Shown here: positions 1 through 11,932 of the stretch, piece by piece
Layout of the letters: each line of letters opens with the position of its first letter
Numbering within the stretch: the first letter of the stretch is position 1
Assembly: GCF_020520425.1 (NCBI RefSeq)
Contig: NC_079491.1
Coordinates: forward strand, 39,360,027-39,424,026
Reading direction: 5' to 3'
Source of the DNA: Spinacia oleracea
Lineage: Eukaryota; Streptophyta; Magnoliopsida; Caryophyllales; Amaranthaceae
DNA: 64,000 nucleotides
Position numbers and translations under genes: made by a program
The notes under the pieces: model-generated
Told to the model about the DNA's origin: nothing
Databases searched by the model: none
Seen by the model: only the letters and a program-made list of their open reading frames with translations

Positions 1-216
1 GGGGACTGTAACTACCGAGAGGAATGCTCATCGATAACTCCAGAGGCAGGTTATCCTTACTAGCTCAGCATAAATAATTGAAGGGACATGCGTTAAACTA
101 TTAAACTATTCTGAATTGATTTTAGCAATATGCAACACATAACACTAAATCGATCGTGATTATCTTATTTAGATTGATTTAAGGTACCTAGCATGATAAT
201 TCAATTGTCCAAGGTA

Positions 217-540
217 CTCCCTCCGTGTTTTTTTGAGAGATACACTTGGCCGGGCACGGGTATTAAGAAGAATAATTGAATGAAATAAAATAATAAAGCA
301 AGTGGGGTTGGATAGATATTTTAATAATTAAATAAGTGGGGACCATGTCATTTTGGTGGGTGGAGGGTGGGGTGGGTTTATGAAAATATTTGTTTAATAG
401 GATGGTGGGTGATAGGGTATATTAGATGTATTATTTAATTAGATGGTGGGGTTGATAAGTTACTAAAAATGGCAAGTGTATCTCTTAAATAAATACGGCC
501 GGAAAAGGCAAGTGTATCTCTTAAAAAAATACAGAGGGAG
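217..540. mobile_element. Stowaway-type MITE inside the LTR
   Basis: The ends are long inverted repeats beginning CTCCCTCCGT on the left and CTCCCTCTGT on the right (reverse strand), each running on to the word AGAGATACACTTG. TA dinucleotides flank both ends (215-216 and 541-542). This is the standard Tc1/mariner Stowaway signature. No coding capacity is visible. It interrupts the LTR between segments that are contiguous in the copy near 20200. Confidence 0.88.
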
Positions 541-994
541 TATTATCTTATTAGGCGTGATAGATCAATCAAGTTAATAGTTTGACAATTTTATAAAAGG
601 GTGATGAAAGCGATTAAATCATATGAGGGACACATTACAACACACCCTTGAGAGGTGCGTTACTGTTCTCAGAAAACTAACCACTTGGCTTTGCTATTTC
701 TCCTTTTATTTAACGAATCTCGGGTTTTCAAGCAATGTTCCAGTATTTAGGCTTAATTCATCAGCTACAAGGGGCAGGACGCGTTCTGTTCGACTTTTGG
801 GTCGATTGCGACAGAACGCCGGATCAATTTTGCAGGGTGAGGCTAGGCTTAAGGCTAGAGTCAATACTCAGGTTATGGAATTGTGTGTCCTTCACGTCGG
901 TTTTGAGGCTGTATTTATAGGGAAAGAGTTTGTGGAAAGATAGATTTTAAGATACGAATCCAAAAAGAATCCGGGAATAAAACGGCCCTAGGCA

Positions 995-1054
995 TTTTCA
1001 GCGCCCAGGGCTGGGCGCCAAAGATTTCAGCGCCCAGGGCTGGGCGTTGAAAAT
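995..1054. repeat. Paired GCGCCCAG palindromic motif, copy 1
   Basis: Two imperfect GCGCCCAG/CTGGGCGC palindromes are separated by a short AAGATTTC-type linker and end in GTTGAAAAT. This copy is in the LTR fragment. Confidence 0.85.
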
Positions 1055-1500
1055 GTGATCTGGGCCGAGTTCTTGTCAGATTTGGACTCTTAGAACACGG
1101 AGCTTTTTGGGAGATTTATCCGAGTATTTTATTGCGTATTACTTATGATGGAATGCGTCTGGGCCCGTTACGAACTCTAGGTTCTTTAGGAATTTAGTTC
1201 ATACGTGACTCTTATTTTCGAATTATACCACGAATGCAAATTCTATCTCCTTTAGGATTTATGTTGGAGTGCAACACCTATTTCTGACAGGTTTCTATCT
1301 TTTATGACTTTGCCACTTTTAACAACTACCTTTTACGGCAGTTACTATTCTTAGCAGGTTTCTATAAATAGCAGTTTTGGCTGAAATAAAAGGGTGATTG
1401 AGATTCGTTATTTTATAGGAGATGCGTTGCCTAGTGGAGATTTATGTTCTCATCATCGTACCTTCCCTTTCGGGAATGGGGACAAAAGTAGGTGTCTACA

Positions 1501-2426
1501 TCGTGGGAGGGGTACATAAATCTTTATACACAAATCTTTATTTTATAAGGGAACTCTTGAGGTTATTAATTGATCTTTTGGTGTCCCCTATAAAATAGTC
1601 TAAAATACCCTCTTTCACTATTTATTAAAAAATTAAATTAAAAAAATACAATCAACTAAAATAGTTTAATTCACTTTTTATTAGAATAATTGAAAATGGC
1701 ATAAATCAAGAAAAATTAATACTAAATCAAACTAATGTTATCTCAAGTTTGGTTGCACGTAAGATCATTTCTACAAACTAAGCACAAATCAAAGAATAAT
1801 TGCAAGTTAGATTTTTTTTTTTAAAGAAAAACAATAACCAATATTGACTTGAATTAATCAATCATAATTTTCAATCCAAAAACAAATTAAATAGACAAAT
1901 TCAATTATCATTATTCCAAATTTGCAATCAAAATTTGTGACTAAGCTAACTTTGGAGATAACATTAATTAAATACTCATAATTCACGTCAATCATCTGTT
2001 AGCTAAAAATAATTACCATTTGTCTACTATATAAACCTGACTACCTCCCTCCTCAACCTAATCACCCAAAGCACATCTATATTTTTCTCTCCGTTTATTT
2101 GACCTTTGATGTATGTCCATGTTATACATTTACTTTATAGAATATTGGGTATTATTGTTGATTGTAATTGAATGACTACTAATTATATAAATATAATATT
2201 AGTTTTCTTACAATTATGCATCATACATTTGGTGGATCTCAATCTGTTGTTTCGTTTTTTAAGTTTTCAAACTATGCATTTTATTGCTATAGGTCTTTTA
2301 AACCATTTTCTTAACTTTTCGATTAGTTATTATTGATGAAATCTTGAAATGAGTACTAAGAAATTGGTTATGATGCTTTCAAAAGAAAATAAAATAAAAG
2401 AGGTAGTCATTTTACGACAATAAATA
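1501..2426. other. AT-rich intergenic DNA with an orphan core-promoter-like stretch
   Basis: No open reading frame of note occurs. A TATA-like CTATATAAAC at 2027-2036 is followed by a CT-rich stretch and CA-rich leader-like sequence, the arrangement of a plant core promoter. No coding sequence follows, so it may be the remains of a gene start or chance. Confidence 0.4.
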
Positions 2427-2650
2427 TCTATACTATATATTAAAAGACGTTTATAAGAAAGTTTACATGACACGTGACACTCTGCTTATGAGTTGTCGTA
2501 AGGTTTGAACCCTTGACCTTGAGTTTAAACATTAAAGATTTTACCACAAAGATGTTAGATGTTTGATGTTACCATTGCAGAAAGATATATAAGTAAATGT
2601 GAACGTCATTAATGTACTAACCCGGGGCATCGCCCGGGCCCAAAAACTAG
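2427..2650 (+). mobile_element. Small non-autonomous Helitron
   Basis: The element begins TCTATACTATATATTAAAAG and ends with a hairpin built from CCCGGG (2621-2626) and CCCGGG (2633-2638), about 12 nt before a terminal CTAG at 2647-2650. It is preceded by A (2426) and followed by T (2651), so there is no target duplication and insertion is between A and T. These are the hallmark ends of plant Helitrons (5' TC, 3' hairpin plus CTRR). At 224 bp it cannot encode a Rep-helicase. Confidence 0.85.
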
Positions 2651-2718
2651 TAATTTCTAAATGTCGGCTTACACGCATTCTAAACATTTACCCACGCATT
2701 GCGGGCATAAAATACTAG
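2651..2718 (+). mobile_element. 3' end of a second Helitron
   Basis: Just right of the first Helitron, a CCCACGCATTGCGGG hairpin is followed by an A-rich spacer and a second CTAG (2715-2718) followed by T. That repeats the Helitron 3' architecture with different sequence. Its 5' end was not located. The upstream Helitron may have inserted into it or abutted it. Confidence 0.55.
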
Positions 2719-2990
2719 TCCTATAGATCCTAGCCCATTCTCTTAAAAAAATTTAATCAAATTAGTTTATCGATAAAAAGCCATATGACATTTAGATAAA
2801 GAATTAATATCTAATAAATACAGAACAATCAGATCAAATAAAAACTTTATTTCACCACAGCAACGATCGTAGTATATTGAACATTCTGTATATCATCTTC
2901 TATATGACGAGGGGATCTATAAATCTGTTGTAACCATGATAAATATGATTTCTGTCTAATGATTGTAGTCGAAAGATTGACCTCTTTTTC

Positions 2991-4372
2991 TGTTAGGTTA
3001 TGATACATATGACAAATCATAAATCATGCGGAAACAACCATTAAGCCAAGAATACATATTATTTACACATAATCATATAGCATAATTTAGATGCATACTC
3101 TTTGTTGCGTGCCTTCCCTTGCTGCGCCCGAACCGAACAAGAACAAGTCTTCAGGACTCCAAGTGTCGTCCCTCCGTAGATAGTCCACACCACGTCCGGA
3201 TCCGCCTTAAGATTGACCAACTAGAATCACCCTTAAGGTACTAAAAATTTAGGCACTTTTGAGCAAGGAATGTGTCTGAATTTTTCTCTCAAAAACTCAC
3301 TTTGAATACTTGAAAAACTTGTTATAAATTGTGAACCCAGGCCACATATTTATAGGGGTATGGAAAGAGAATTGGAATCCTATTAGGATACGAATTAATT
3401 AAATTAGAATCCTAATGAAACTCTTATTTAATTAATTTATCAAATAGAATTAGGAATTTAATCATCAAACGAATCCTGTATAGGTTTCGTATGTGAACAC
3501 AAACACCTACGCACGCACAGCAGCCCACGAGGGGCGCCATGCGCGCGCGCGCACAGCCCGAGCATCGCAGCCCACGACTGCCGCAGCCTTGGGCGCGCGC
3601 TGGGCCTGCCTTGCGGTGGGCCTGGCGCAGCCTTGGGCTGGCGTGTTGTGGCGCGCGTTTCCCTTGCTGGACGTGGGCCTGGCTTCGTGCTGGGCCTTCG
3701 TCTAGCAAGCTCGTCCGATGCTAATTCGTACGACGCGCTTCCGATTAATTTTCCGATTCCGGAATTCATTTCCGATACGAACAATATTTAACATTTCCGA
3801 TTCCGGAATTAATTTCCGTTTCGAACAAATATTTAATATTTCCGTTTCCGGAAATATTTTCCGATTCCGATAATATTTCCGATTCAGACAATATTTCCGT
3901 TTCCGGCAATATTTCCGATTCCGGCAATATTTCCATTTCCGATAATATTTTCCGATACGTACCATGTTTCCGTTTCCGGTAACATCTACGACTTGGATAA
4001 TATTTATATTTCCGATACGATCCATATTTCCGTTTCCGGCAATATCATCGTTTCCGGAGTATTGATTTCTTGCCTGTGACGATCTCAGCTCCCACTGAAA
4101 CCAAGATTCGTCGATTCCGAATATCCATAGATGGAGTATTTAATGCCATTAAATACTTGATCCGTTTACGTACTATTTGTGTGACCCTACGGGTTCAGTC
4201 AAGAGTAAGCTGTGGATTAATATCATTAATTCCACTTGAACTGAAGCGGCCTCTAGCTAGGCATTCAGCTCACTTGATCTCACTGAATTATTAACTTGTT
4301 AATTAATACTGAACCGCATTTATTAGACTTAACATAGAATGCATACTTGGACCAAGGGCATTATTTCCTTCA
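2991..4372 (-). repeat. 3' LTR of the copia element
   Basis: Reads TGAAGGAAATAATGCCC to TAACCTAACA on the minus strand. It contains a GC-rich island at about 3500-3715 and the degenerate TTCCG array. It pairs with 11933-13319. Confidence 0.92.
3735..4060. repeat. Degenerate tandem array in LTR, unit about 18-20 bp (ATATTTCCGWTTCCGG)
   Basis: Roughly fifteen imperfect units built on TTCCGATTCCGG and TTCCGTTTCCGGCAATA follow one another. The same array is in the other LTR at about 12677-13007, so it belongs to the LTR and not to the target site. Confidence 0.85.
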
Positions 4373-4392
4373 GTCTCCCACTTGTCCTTAGG
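4373..4392 (-). other. Polypurine tract of the copia element
   Basis: On the minus strand AAGTGGGAGAC directly precedes the LTR start TGAAGG. This is the usual position and composition of the plus-strand primer of plant copia elements. Confidence 0.75.
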
Positions 4393-5189
4393 GACAAGTG
4401 TGCATTTCCTAATTCCTTTGTCGCTCGATGCTTGCTCTTGAACATAAGGTAAGAGTTGTCATCCTTATTATGTCCAGAGGTGTTCCTCGGTTTCAGAGTT
4501 CAACTGATCAAATAAACAGATAATCATAGCCTATGATTCATCCGAGCACGGCCATGCATTTCACAGTTTCTAGCTCTCCGAGTGGCCTTGTACAACTTTT
4601 AAGCATCTCATCTCGATTTATGGGAGGACAATCCCAATCTTGCGATCTTGAGATTAGACTTCGTTTGATAGGTGATTACCTGAGCGTTGCCTTTATAGCC
4701 TCCTTTTACGGTGCGACGGTTGGTCAACGTCAAAGCAACCAGTTCTCAAACAAGTAATCTCAAATCACTCAGGTATTGAGGATTTAGTGTCTAATAATTT
4801 TAATGAAATTTACTTATGACAGATTTTCATCTCTTACAGTAAAGTTTCATAGGTCTTGTCCGATACTAGTCTTCCCAAAGTAAGTATCTATGCAAATGAT
4901 TATGACATTGCCATGTCCACATAGTTCAAGAAACAGAACTACTAGTCATCTTGCATTCTAATCGTCTAACGTTTTCTATGCGTCCAATTTTATAGAAAAC
5001 TCCGACTAGGGACCATTTTCAACCTTTGACATTCAAGTTCACTTGATAGACATTTCTTAGTCACAGGACTGGTCCTGACAGTCTATCTTGAATATATCGT
5101 CAAATTTGAAGGGACTCATCATTTAATACTAAACCAAGATTAAATGGAATATGAAAATACATTTCATATATGATAAATGTTAAACTCCA

Positions 5190-5700
5190 ATGTTTTATAA
5201 CCATGGGCCTCAAACCCATCTTCTAAAACAATTCATGGAATTCAAAGCTATGCTTGATTTCCAGTGCGACAATGTGAGTGTTGCTTCTCACTTGTTGCAT
5301 AGGTTTAGTTATCATGCTTTGCCAATCTTAATATCCTTTTCATCGAATGTTCTTCGAGATATGATGATAAGATCTTTTGAGTATGTTTATTTTGTGATCT
5401 AGTCTTTCTTGCTACATTAGTGGTTCTACGCATTTTGCAATGAAGGACCATCAAGTTAGCAGACGTTTTTCTTGCTTCAAGAGTGGTTCTGCGCATTTTT
5501 CAATGAAGAACCATCAAGCCAGCAGATAGGTGATCTACCCAAGTTCAGTGAAGAACTTTAAACAACTCTGTTTTATTGCTTTGTAGGCAATAATTACTTT
5601 TACTTCAACTGTATAGGTTGCTAGTGATGCTTTGTTTGGATTTACCTATCCAGGCAGTTCATAGATATGTGGAAGATTCTCCAACTATATCTTAGAACAT
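5190..5700 (-). pseudogene. Remnant of copia RNase H domain
   Basis: Read from right to left in shifting frames, the minus strand keeps fragments resembling copia RNase H. One stretch resembles the YIAASEA...WLKKFL block, followed by one like the C-terminal end of copia polyproteins ('KMGLRP'). Stops and frame changes break it throughout. Its place just upstream of the polypurine tract is where RNase H ends in copia elements. The identification rests on short matches only. Confidence 0.5.
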
Positions 5701-6699
5701 AGAAATTATTATTTTAATTTCCCACGCAACAACTCATGGTCTCCAACCCATGTTGCCATTTTCAAAACACGATGCTCTATAGCTCGTCCTTATCAATGGT
5801 TAACTCCAAAGGGTCTTGCTTGATCCTTTGCCAGTGTTTATGTGTGTAGCATCAATATTTAGCATATCTTTATTTCCTTGAATCAAGAACTATTCCTATG
5901 TACCTTTTCAAGTACCATAAGTATTCTTGATCTCAATCTAGTTGATCTTTACTTAGATCAATAGAGATTGGTATATGTTCGTCATGGCTAAAGTCATACG
6001 ATACGTTTTTGGCGATCCTCATATTATATCATACATGATAAATTCTTTTGCAGAATAATTCCCAATTGAATTCTATTCATGTAACTTTAGCTTATCTAGT
6101 TTTAGTAGATACTAAATTCGGCTAAATTCTTTGACATATAATATAGGTTATGAATCTCATTTAGACTCTTTGATGTTTAACTTAGTAAATGCTTATACAT
6201 AGTTCAAACATCCTTTACTTAGATTTATTCACATGGGTCGAATATCTCCAATGGAGACTTTCGTGTTTGATTTAGTAAATGCCATTACTTAATCCAAAAC
6301 AATATCATAAGATCTTTGTAAATAGATCTTAATACCCAGTATGTACTAAGTTTCGCCTTGGTCCATCATTGATGAATAATTTCAAATCTAAGTCATTAGC
6401 ATTTGAATGTTATTTCACAATAGAGAGATATGTGTGTGATACACATAGGACCAATTAAGTTTTATGTACTCCCACTAAACTTCTTATATATCTATAAGAA
6501 TCATGTACATTTTATGAAACTAAAATACTTATGAGCTTCACTAAAATACATTTCTAATTCCCAATTGCTTGCTTTAAATCTGTACTTAGATTTTATAAAC
6601 TAGCTTTCTCTTTCAAGCATTTATTTGGATCCACAAATCCTATGACATACCATGTACATAGTTTATTCCAACATTTGATTGAGGAATACGTTTTGTCAT

Positions 6700-6980
6700 T
6701 CAATTGCTATATGTACCAATATGCAATCATTGCTTGAATTATAGACTTGAGCATTACGATTATGCATGAGGTTTCAACACAATTCACACCATGAATTTGC
6801 TTGTAACCTTTAGCAACTAATCTAGCTTTGTGTGTGAACACAATTCCATGTTTGATGGTTTTTATCCTTAAAACAAACTTGCAACCAATAGGTGTGAAAC
6901 TATTCTTGCAAATCAACAAAATTTCAATTTTGTCATCAAAACATTGAGTATGTTTTATGGCCTTTAACCAATTAAACATA
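6700..6980 (-). pseudogene. Remnant of copia reverse transcriptase
   Basis: A 90-residue open stretch on the minus strand contains HKARLVAKGYKQIHGVN, matching the start of the copia reverse transcriptase domain (KARLVAKGYxQxxGxD), followed by a degenerate version of the ETFSPVxxxxSIR block. The YVDD active-site block was not found nearby. It is a broken pol relic, and its order relative to the RNase H remnant confirms the right-to-left reading of the element. Confidence 0.7.
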
Positions 6981-7084
6981 TAGTCTATATATGGCCTCTA
7001 ACCATTTTAGGGAATCTGGGTTTCGTCATAGCTTTCTTACAAGTCACAAACTCATTAATCTACATGATAATAGTTTGACTGCAA

Positions 7085-7200
7085 GTTGTAGGTTTCTTCA
7101 CTATCTAATGGAAGAATCGCATAGCTTCAATGACCTGAACTCCATGTTTCTTCACTATCTAATAGAAGAATCTCATAGTTCCAGTGACTTGAACTCTATG
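7085..7200. repeat. Tandem duplication of about 56 bp
   Basis: TTTCTTCACTATCTAATGGA at about 7092 recurs at about 7147 with one base changed, and the following sequence is also repeated with scattered differences. It lies in the decayed copia interior. Confidence 0.7.
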
Positions 7201-10200
7201 CCTACTAGGGTATAGAACATCAAACAATAGAATATCAATAGCCACTTGAAAGTCCTTTGAATATTCTGTTCTCCTTGAAGCATTTGTAAAGTCTTCTAAG
7301 AGATGTCTATTCTTTAAAGCCACTTCTAAAGTCCTTAAAGAATACGTGTTCGGATTTTCTAAAGAACTTCGAAAAGCCTCCGGAATGTTTGTTTATGTTT
7401 GTTGTTCGCCTCGAAGACTTTCGAGGTCTATTTTCTCCCACTTGTCATTTTGGAAACGAATCTCCAAAAGGACATTATTTCGAGCAAACAAACATTATGT
7501 TCTCAAAAATTCGTGGTAGAAACAATACCCTTGTGTCTCATTTGAATAAATCACAATGAAACATATATCTAGACTTGGGCCTTAGTTTGTTGAATAACAA
7601 ACACTAAGCTCCCACTGAGTTTAGCAACTCTTTAGATATATATAACTGAAAAGATATCCTGAAATTACTTTTCAATAGCTTTGACGAATTTGGTTTAGTT
7701 TGGTGGTAGTTGAGCATTTTGTTTTAGAAATTATAGGAAAAGTCTTTATGATTCATCATTGATCGAATCAAGTACTAATTGACTTCGATTATTCCAACTA
7801 CGATATGCCATATCTTATGGACCTAGATTGTGAAATTACAACACACAATCATTGATGATCATATTTGGTCTCAAGTAATCATCAACATGATCTAACCTAG
7901 ATCTTTATGATTTCTTGCCAAGTGGATTTTATACTTCTGAATCTTGGAACTACCCAAACAGATTCAACTTATATCACATTTGAGTTAATAAACCTATATT
8001 CACTCAAATCCATGTGAAATAATAAAGTCATAATTTTTTTTTTTTTAGCTTTGAACTCTATCGTCTAGGCGTTCTAACAATAGTTCATATCTTTTGTTAC
8101 TTTCAACAAGTAAGACTAGCTTGTCTTAAGTTGATCTAGAAATCAACCAACTTTCAAAAGTCCATTAAAATAGAGCTTTTGAATGTTAACTTATTGATAT
8201 GGTCTAAGCAACAATGCCAAAGATTAGTGGAACTCAAATCAAGGGGTTGATTTGAACCTAGTAAAGTTCTTTAAAGAGTTGTTTGTTTTAATCAAGCATA
8301 TTGACTCATTCCGTAAATGACCATTTCATTCAAATAAACAAACAAACAAGCATTGTTTTTGTTCTTCTGAATGTGAGTCTTTCTGTGTTTGAAGCAGAAA
8401 TTTAGGTATGCTGATTATGGAACAAAATAGCCATTTAGTTCCAGCCTTTGAAAGGACTTAAAACAAACTAGATGACCCTACAACTAATGTAGCATTGCCA
8501 TGCTTCATTTCCCACTTGTAGGTCATTAGTGTATCCTAGCTTCCATTGTTTGAGTTATTACCGAAGTAAGAACCTCAAGCGGTATATGATACCTAAGGAA
8601 GTTTGATTTCTAGGTCACTTCTCTTTAAACATAAATTTATAGGTAGAAACGGAATCGTAAATTCCTTTCATTTGTTCCTCGTTTTCCTATTTCTTGTACC
8701 CTTTCTTATAGTCTTAAGAATTGAATTCTTTAGTGTTGACTTTTATACTTTGTTAGACATGTCCAATGTCACCAACAAGGTTCTTTACCATTTTAATTTA
8801 TGTTGAATATTTTGTTTCAACTAGATGATCTTACCAGAAGCTTCTAAAGTTCTTTAAGCATCGATCTATTCGAATGTCTAGGGACTAGACTCATTCGAGA
8901 ATTAAATGGACAAAGATATTAGGTTGTTAACCATTGGTAAAGCTGAGCGTATTAAACTCAATGCTTTATGATCTCAAAACTACATTGTATTTTGAATTCA
9001 CAAGCACCAATTGGTTTGCCATTCGATTTTGATACTCGAAAACAACCATAAAAGTCGATATAAGAAACGTACATTTTAAATTGCTCACTTTCTCTCATTT
9101 CCGTGAATCGTTCTTGGATTCACTACCAATCGAGGAAATTTACTGTTACCTTTCTAAAAGGATTTATTGCAGTGCAAGATATTTAATTATAAACAATAAT
9201 TAAAACATACATTGAAGCATGCAAAGTCTAAACATTTATCATGAGTTATTAGCATTTTCAACAAGTTATTAGCATTTTATTCGAATTTATTGTTCCGGCA
9301 GGTGTGAATAAAATGATTCCAAGATCCTAAAACCATTGAAGAATTAAGCACAGTTTGTCGACTCAATTCTAAAATATTTTAGGTAAGCAAAAGCCTTTTG
9401 CTAATAGTCTAGAAACTATTCTTGGTTGATAGGTACGTCTAAGAACTTATTAGGTAAACCTATCGATTTTGCCACGACATAAAAGGACTCCTTACTTATA
9501 TCGTTGAGTTTCACCAAAACTAACATGTACTCACAATTATTTGTGTACCTTGCCCCTTTAGGACCAATAAGTAACACCTCGCTGAGCAAAAACTATTACT
9601 AGATTGATGTAAAGGAAATCCAAGCAAGTGTATATTTTGGCATGGCACCTTTTAACTCAATTTTTAAGTTTGAAACTTAAGTCTCTTACTATGTTGGTTA
9701 GATTTTAAGTGAACTAAAATCCTTAATCATGCAACATAATCAAGCTTTTGATCTCATGCATTTTAAGACATATTTAAAAGCAATAAATAACTTAAAACAT
9801 GCATAAGATAAATGTGATCTAGTATGGCCCGACTTCATCTTGAAGCTTTAACTTCAAAGTCCGTCTTGAAAATCTCCGTGGGAGGCACCATTTTCTTCAA
9901 ATAGGATAAGCTATAATTAAAACTAATTACAACTATTTGATGGTACGCAGACCATATTTGAATTGAAAAACAACTTTGGTACTTTAGACCAATTACATTC
10001 AAATTAATGGTACGCAGACCATATTTTCTATCCTATTTGGGCCATACTAGTCACTTCATAACCTGCAAAACAGTACATATACAATATATACCTTTCACCC
10101 ATTCATTATCATGAATGGCCCACATAGCTGGTTAGTAAAACACATTATGCATCACGTAAACATTTGCAGCAATTAATCAAGGGCACCAATAATCTACCAA

Positions 10201-10600
10201 TTATTCAGTCCTTATTAATTCTAATCAAGTTGTTTTAACCTTAAGGATTCGTAGACCTAATCAAGAGTTTATGACTAAAAAGCGCTCCCACTTAAACCAA
10301 TAAATTCATATGCTTTACTAATTTTAAACATAAAAATGTATTTCAAGTCTAACCGGAAACATACAAATTTAATTAAAATTTAAAGCCCATATAAATTTAT
10401 AATTGAATCCAAATTTTTTTTAATTTGATTTCAGTCGTATTTAAATTAATTCATGATTTTAATTTTAGGAAAATAATTAGAATAAATAAAATTTATTATA
10501 ATTACAATATTCAAATTAAAATCCAAGAAAATAATTTAAATTATTAATTTTAAAATTAATTAAAATTACGTAAACTGAAAATTTCAAATTAAACATTCAA
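7201..10600. other. Decayed copia interior without readable frames
   Basis: The stretch is AT-rich with many short ORFs on both strands and no Gag, protease or integrase motif that I could recognise. It occupies the region where gag, protease and integrase would lie. Confidence 0.6.
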
Positions 10601-11135
10601 AACGATCGTAATGCAAACACCCTACGCATCGCACGCCCATGGGCCACACGCACACAGCCATCGCTGGCCATGTGCGCGCAGCCCATGCGCTCGTCGCATA
10701 GCTGCTGCATCTTCCCATCGCAAGCCATCGCACAAGTGGTGCTCGCTGCGCGCGCGCCAGCGCTCGATGCACGCGAGCCATCGCTCGCTGTCCGCGCTCG
10801 CCAGCGCTTGCTGCGCGCGCTCCAGCGCTCGATGCACGCGAGCCATCGCTCGCTGCGCGCGATCGACGCTGGGCGCAGCGCTCGTGGCACGCGAGCTTGC
10901 GCTCGCTGCGCGCGAGGCTGCGCGCGCTTGCGCGAGGCAGTGCGCGTTGTGGCGCAGCTCGCTTGCTGCCCACACGCGACTGCCGTGCCTTGCCTTCGCC
11001 CATGCCCATTCGTCCATAGCTCGTGGCCCACGACACAAGGCAGGGCTGCTGCCTTGTGCTCGTGCACCATGCCCTTGCTCATTGCATTCGTGCCGCACGG
11101 GCGACGAGCTCCCTTGCTCGTCGTCGCATGCCCGC
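10600..11135. repeat. GC-rich internal repeat block in copia leader
   Basis: An abrupt switch from AT-rich DNA to a CG/GC-rich stretch is built of related words such as CGCTCGATGCACGCGAGCC, present at about 10769 and 10827, with many GCGCGC runs. Several overlapping ORFs exist on both strands only because stop codons are rare at this composition. It lies between the primer-binding site and the position expected for gag. Confidence 0.75.
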
Positions 11136-11916
11136 ACTATACAACACCCCTTAAGGGTAACACGAAGCGTCCATTGCTTTGTGCGTGCAAGTTATATGAA
11201 CGAATCGCATAAAAATTTAAAATTTATATTTAAAATTAATGACAAATTAATAAATTAATATTAATTTCACAATTTTAGGGCGAAAAAATCGAAAATTTAT
11301 TATTCAATTGATTTCCGATTATCATGGATTCAAGCCTAGGTCATAAAAATTTAAAATTTATTATAAATTTACAATTTTTATGGTGGTTTTTAATCATAGG
11401 TTTCTAATTAAATTATAATTAATTATGAAAATCAAATTAATTCTAAATTATTCTAATTTTCAACAAATTAATCATAATTACAAATTAGATTGCATAATTA
11501 ACAAGGCTAGGCATTCAAACTTGTTAAACATATACAATAGGTCAATAAAAAATTCAAGATTTATCAACAAGAATCGCAAATATTTAATTTAACATCTTAA
11601 ATTTACGAAATTTTGCATTCGAAAAACTAAAACCTTCGAAAAGTCATAGTTAGGCTTCGAATTTGAGAATTCTGGGTTCGGCAGAAAATTACTATTTTTG
11701 TAAAAATTTTAGAATGCCTTTTACATGCGGAATTGACACAAAAATCACTCGATTTGGATGAGTAACGAAGAAACTGCCGAAAAACTGCGTACGTATAATT
11801 AAATAAACGCAATTTGCAATTAATTTACAATTACGAAAATTAATCACCCTTTTTAATTCTTGCAAATTTGTAATATTTAACCATGTTCATGCAATTTAGA
11901 TTGTGAAAATAATAAG

Positions 11917-11932
11917 AGGCTCGTGATACCAC
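11917..11932 (-). other. Primer-binding site of the copia element
   Basis: The minus strand reads GTGGTATCACGAGCC immediately after the LTR terminus AACA. It closely resembles the initiator-methionine tRNA primer site TGGTATCAGAGCC used by most plant copia elements. Confidence 0.75.

Larger units (their letters stand above)
1..1500 (-). mobile_element. Tat-family LTR fragment, truncated by window start
   Basis: The sequence aligns by eye with the inner and terminal part of the LTR at 19707-21179, in the same direction, and ends with the same GGTGTCTACA terminus at 1500. It keeps the TATA-like element (reverse of CTATAAATAC near 912-922) and a paired GCGCCCAG motif. A Stowaway MITE at 217-540 lies inside it. 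The flank after 1500 is not the polypurine tract seen at 21180, so this is either a solo LTR or the 5' LTR of a minus-strand element whose body lies left of the window. It is more diverged than the 19707 and 30597 copies. Confidence 0.85.

Noticed and set aside
3424..3784. ORFs of 60-108 codons in the GC island of the copia LTR (and the same at 12366-12731)
   Set aside because: Same composition effect; low-complexity products, present in both LTRs.
10584..11258. Long overlapping ORFs on both strands (up to 215 codons)
   Set aside because: They all lie in the GC-rich repeat block where stop codons are rare. Products are low-complexity Ala/Arg/Cys/His strings and the frames exist on both strands at once.
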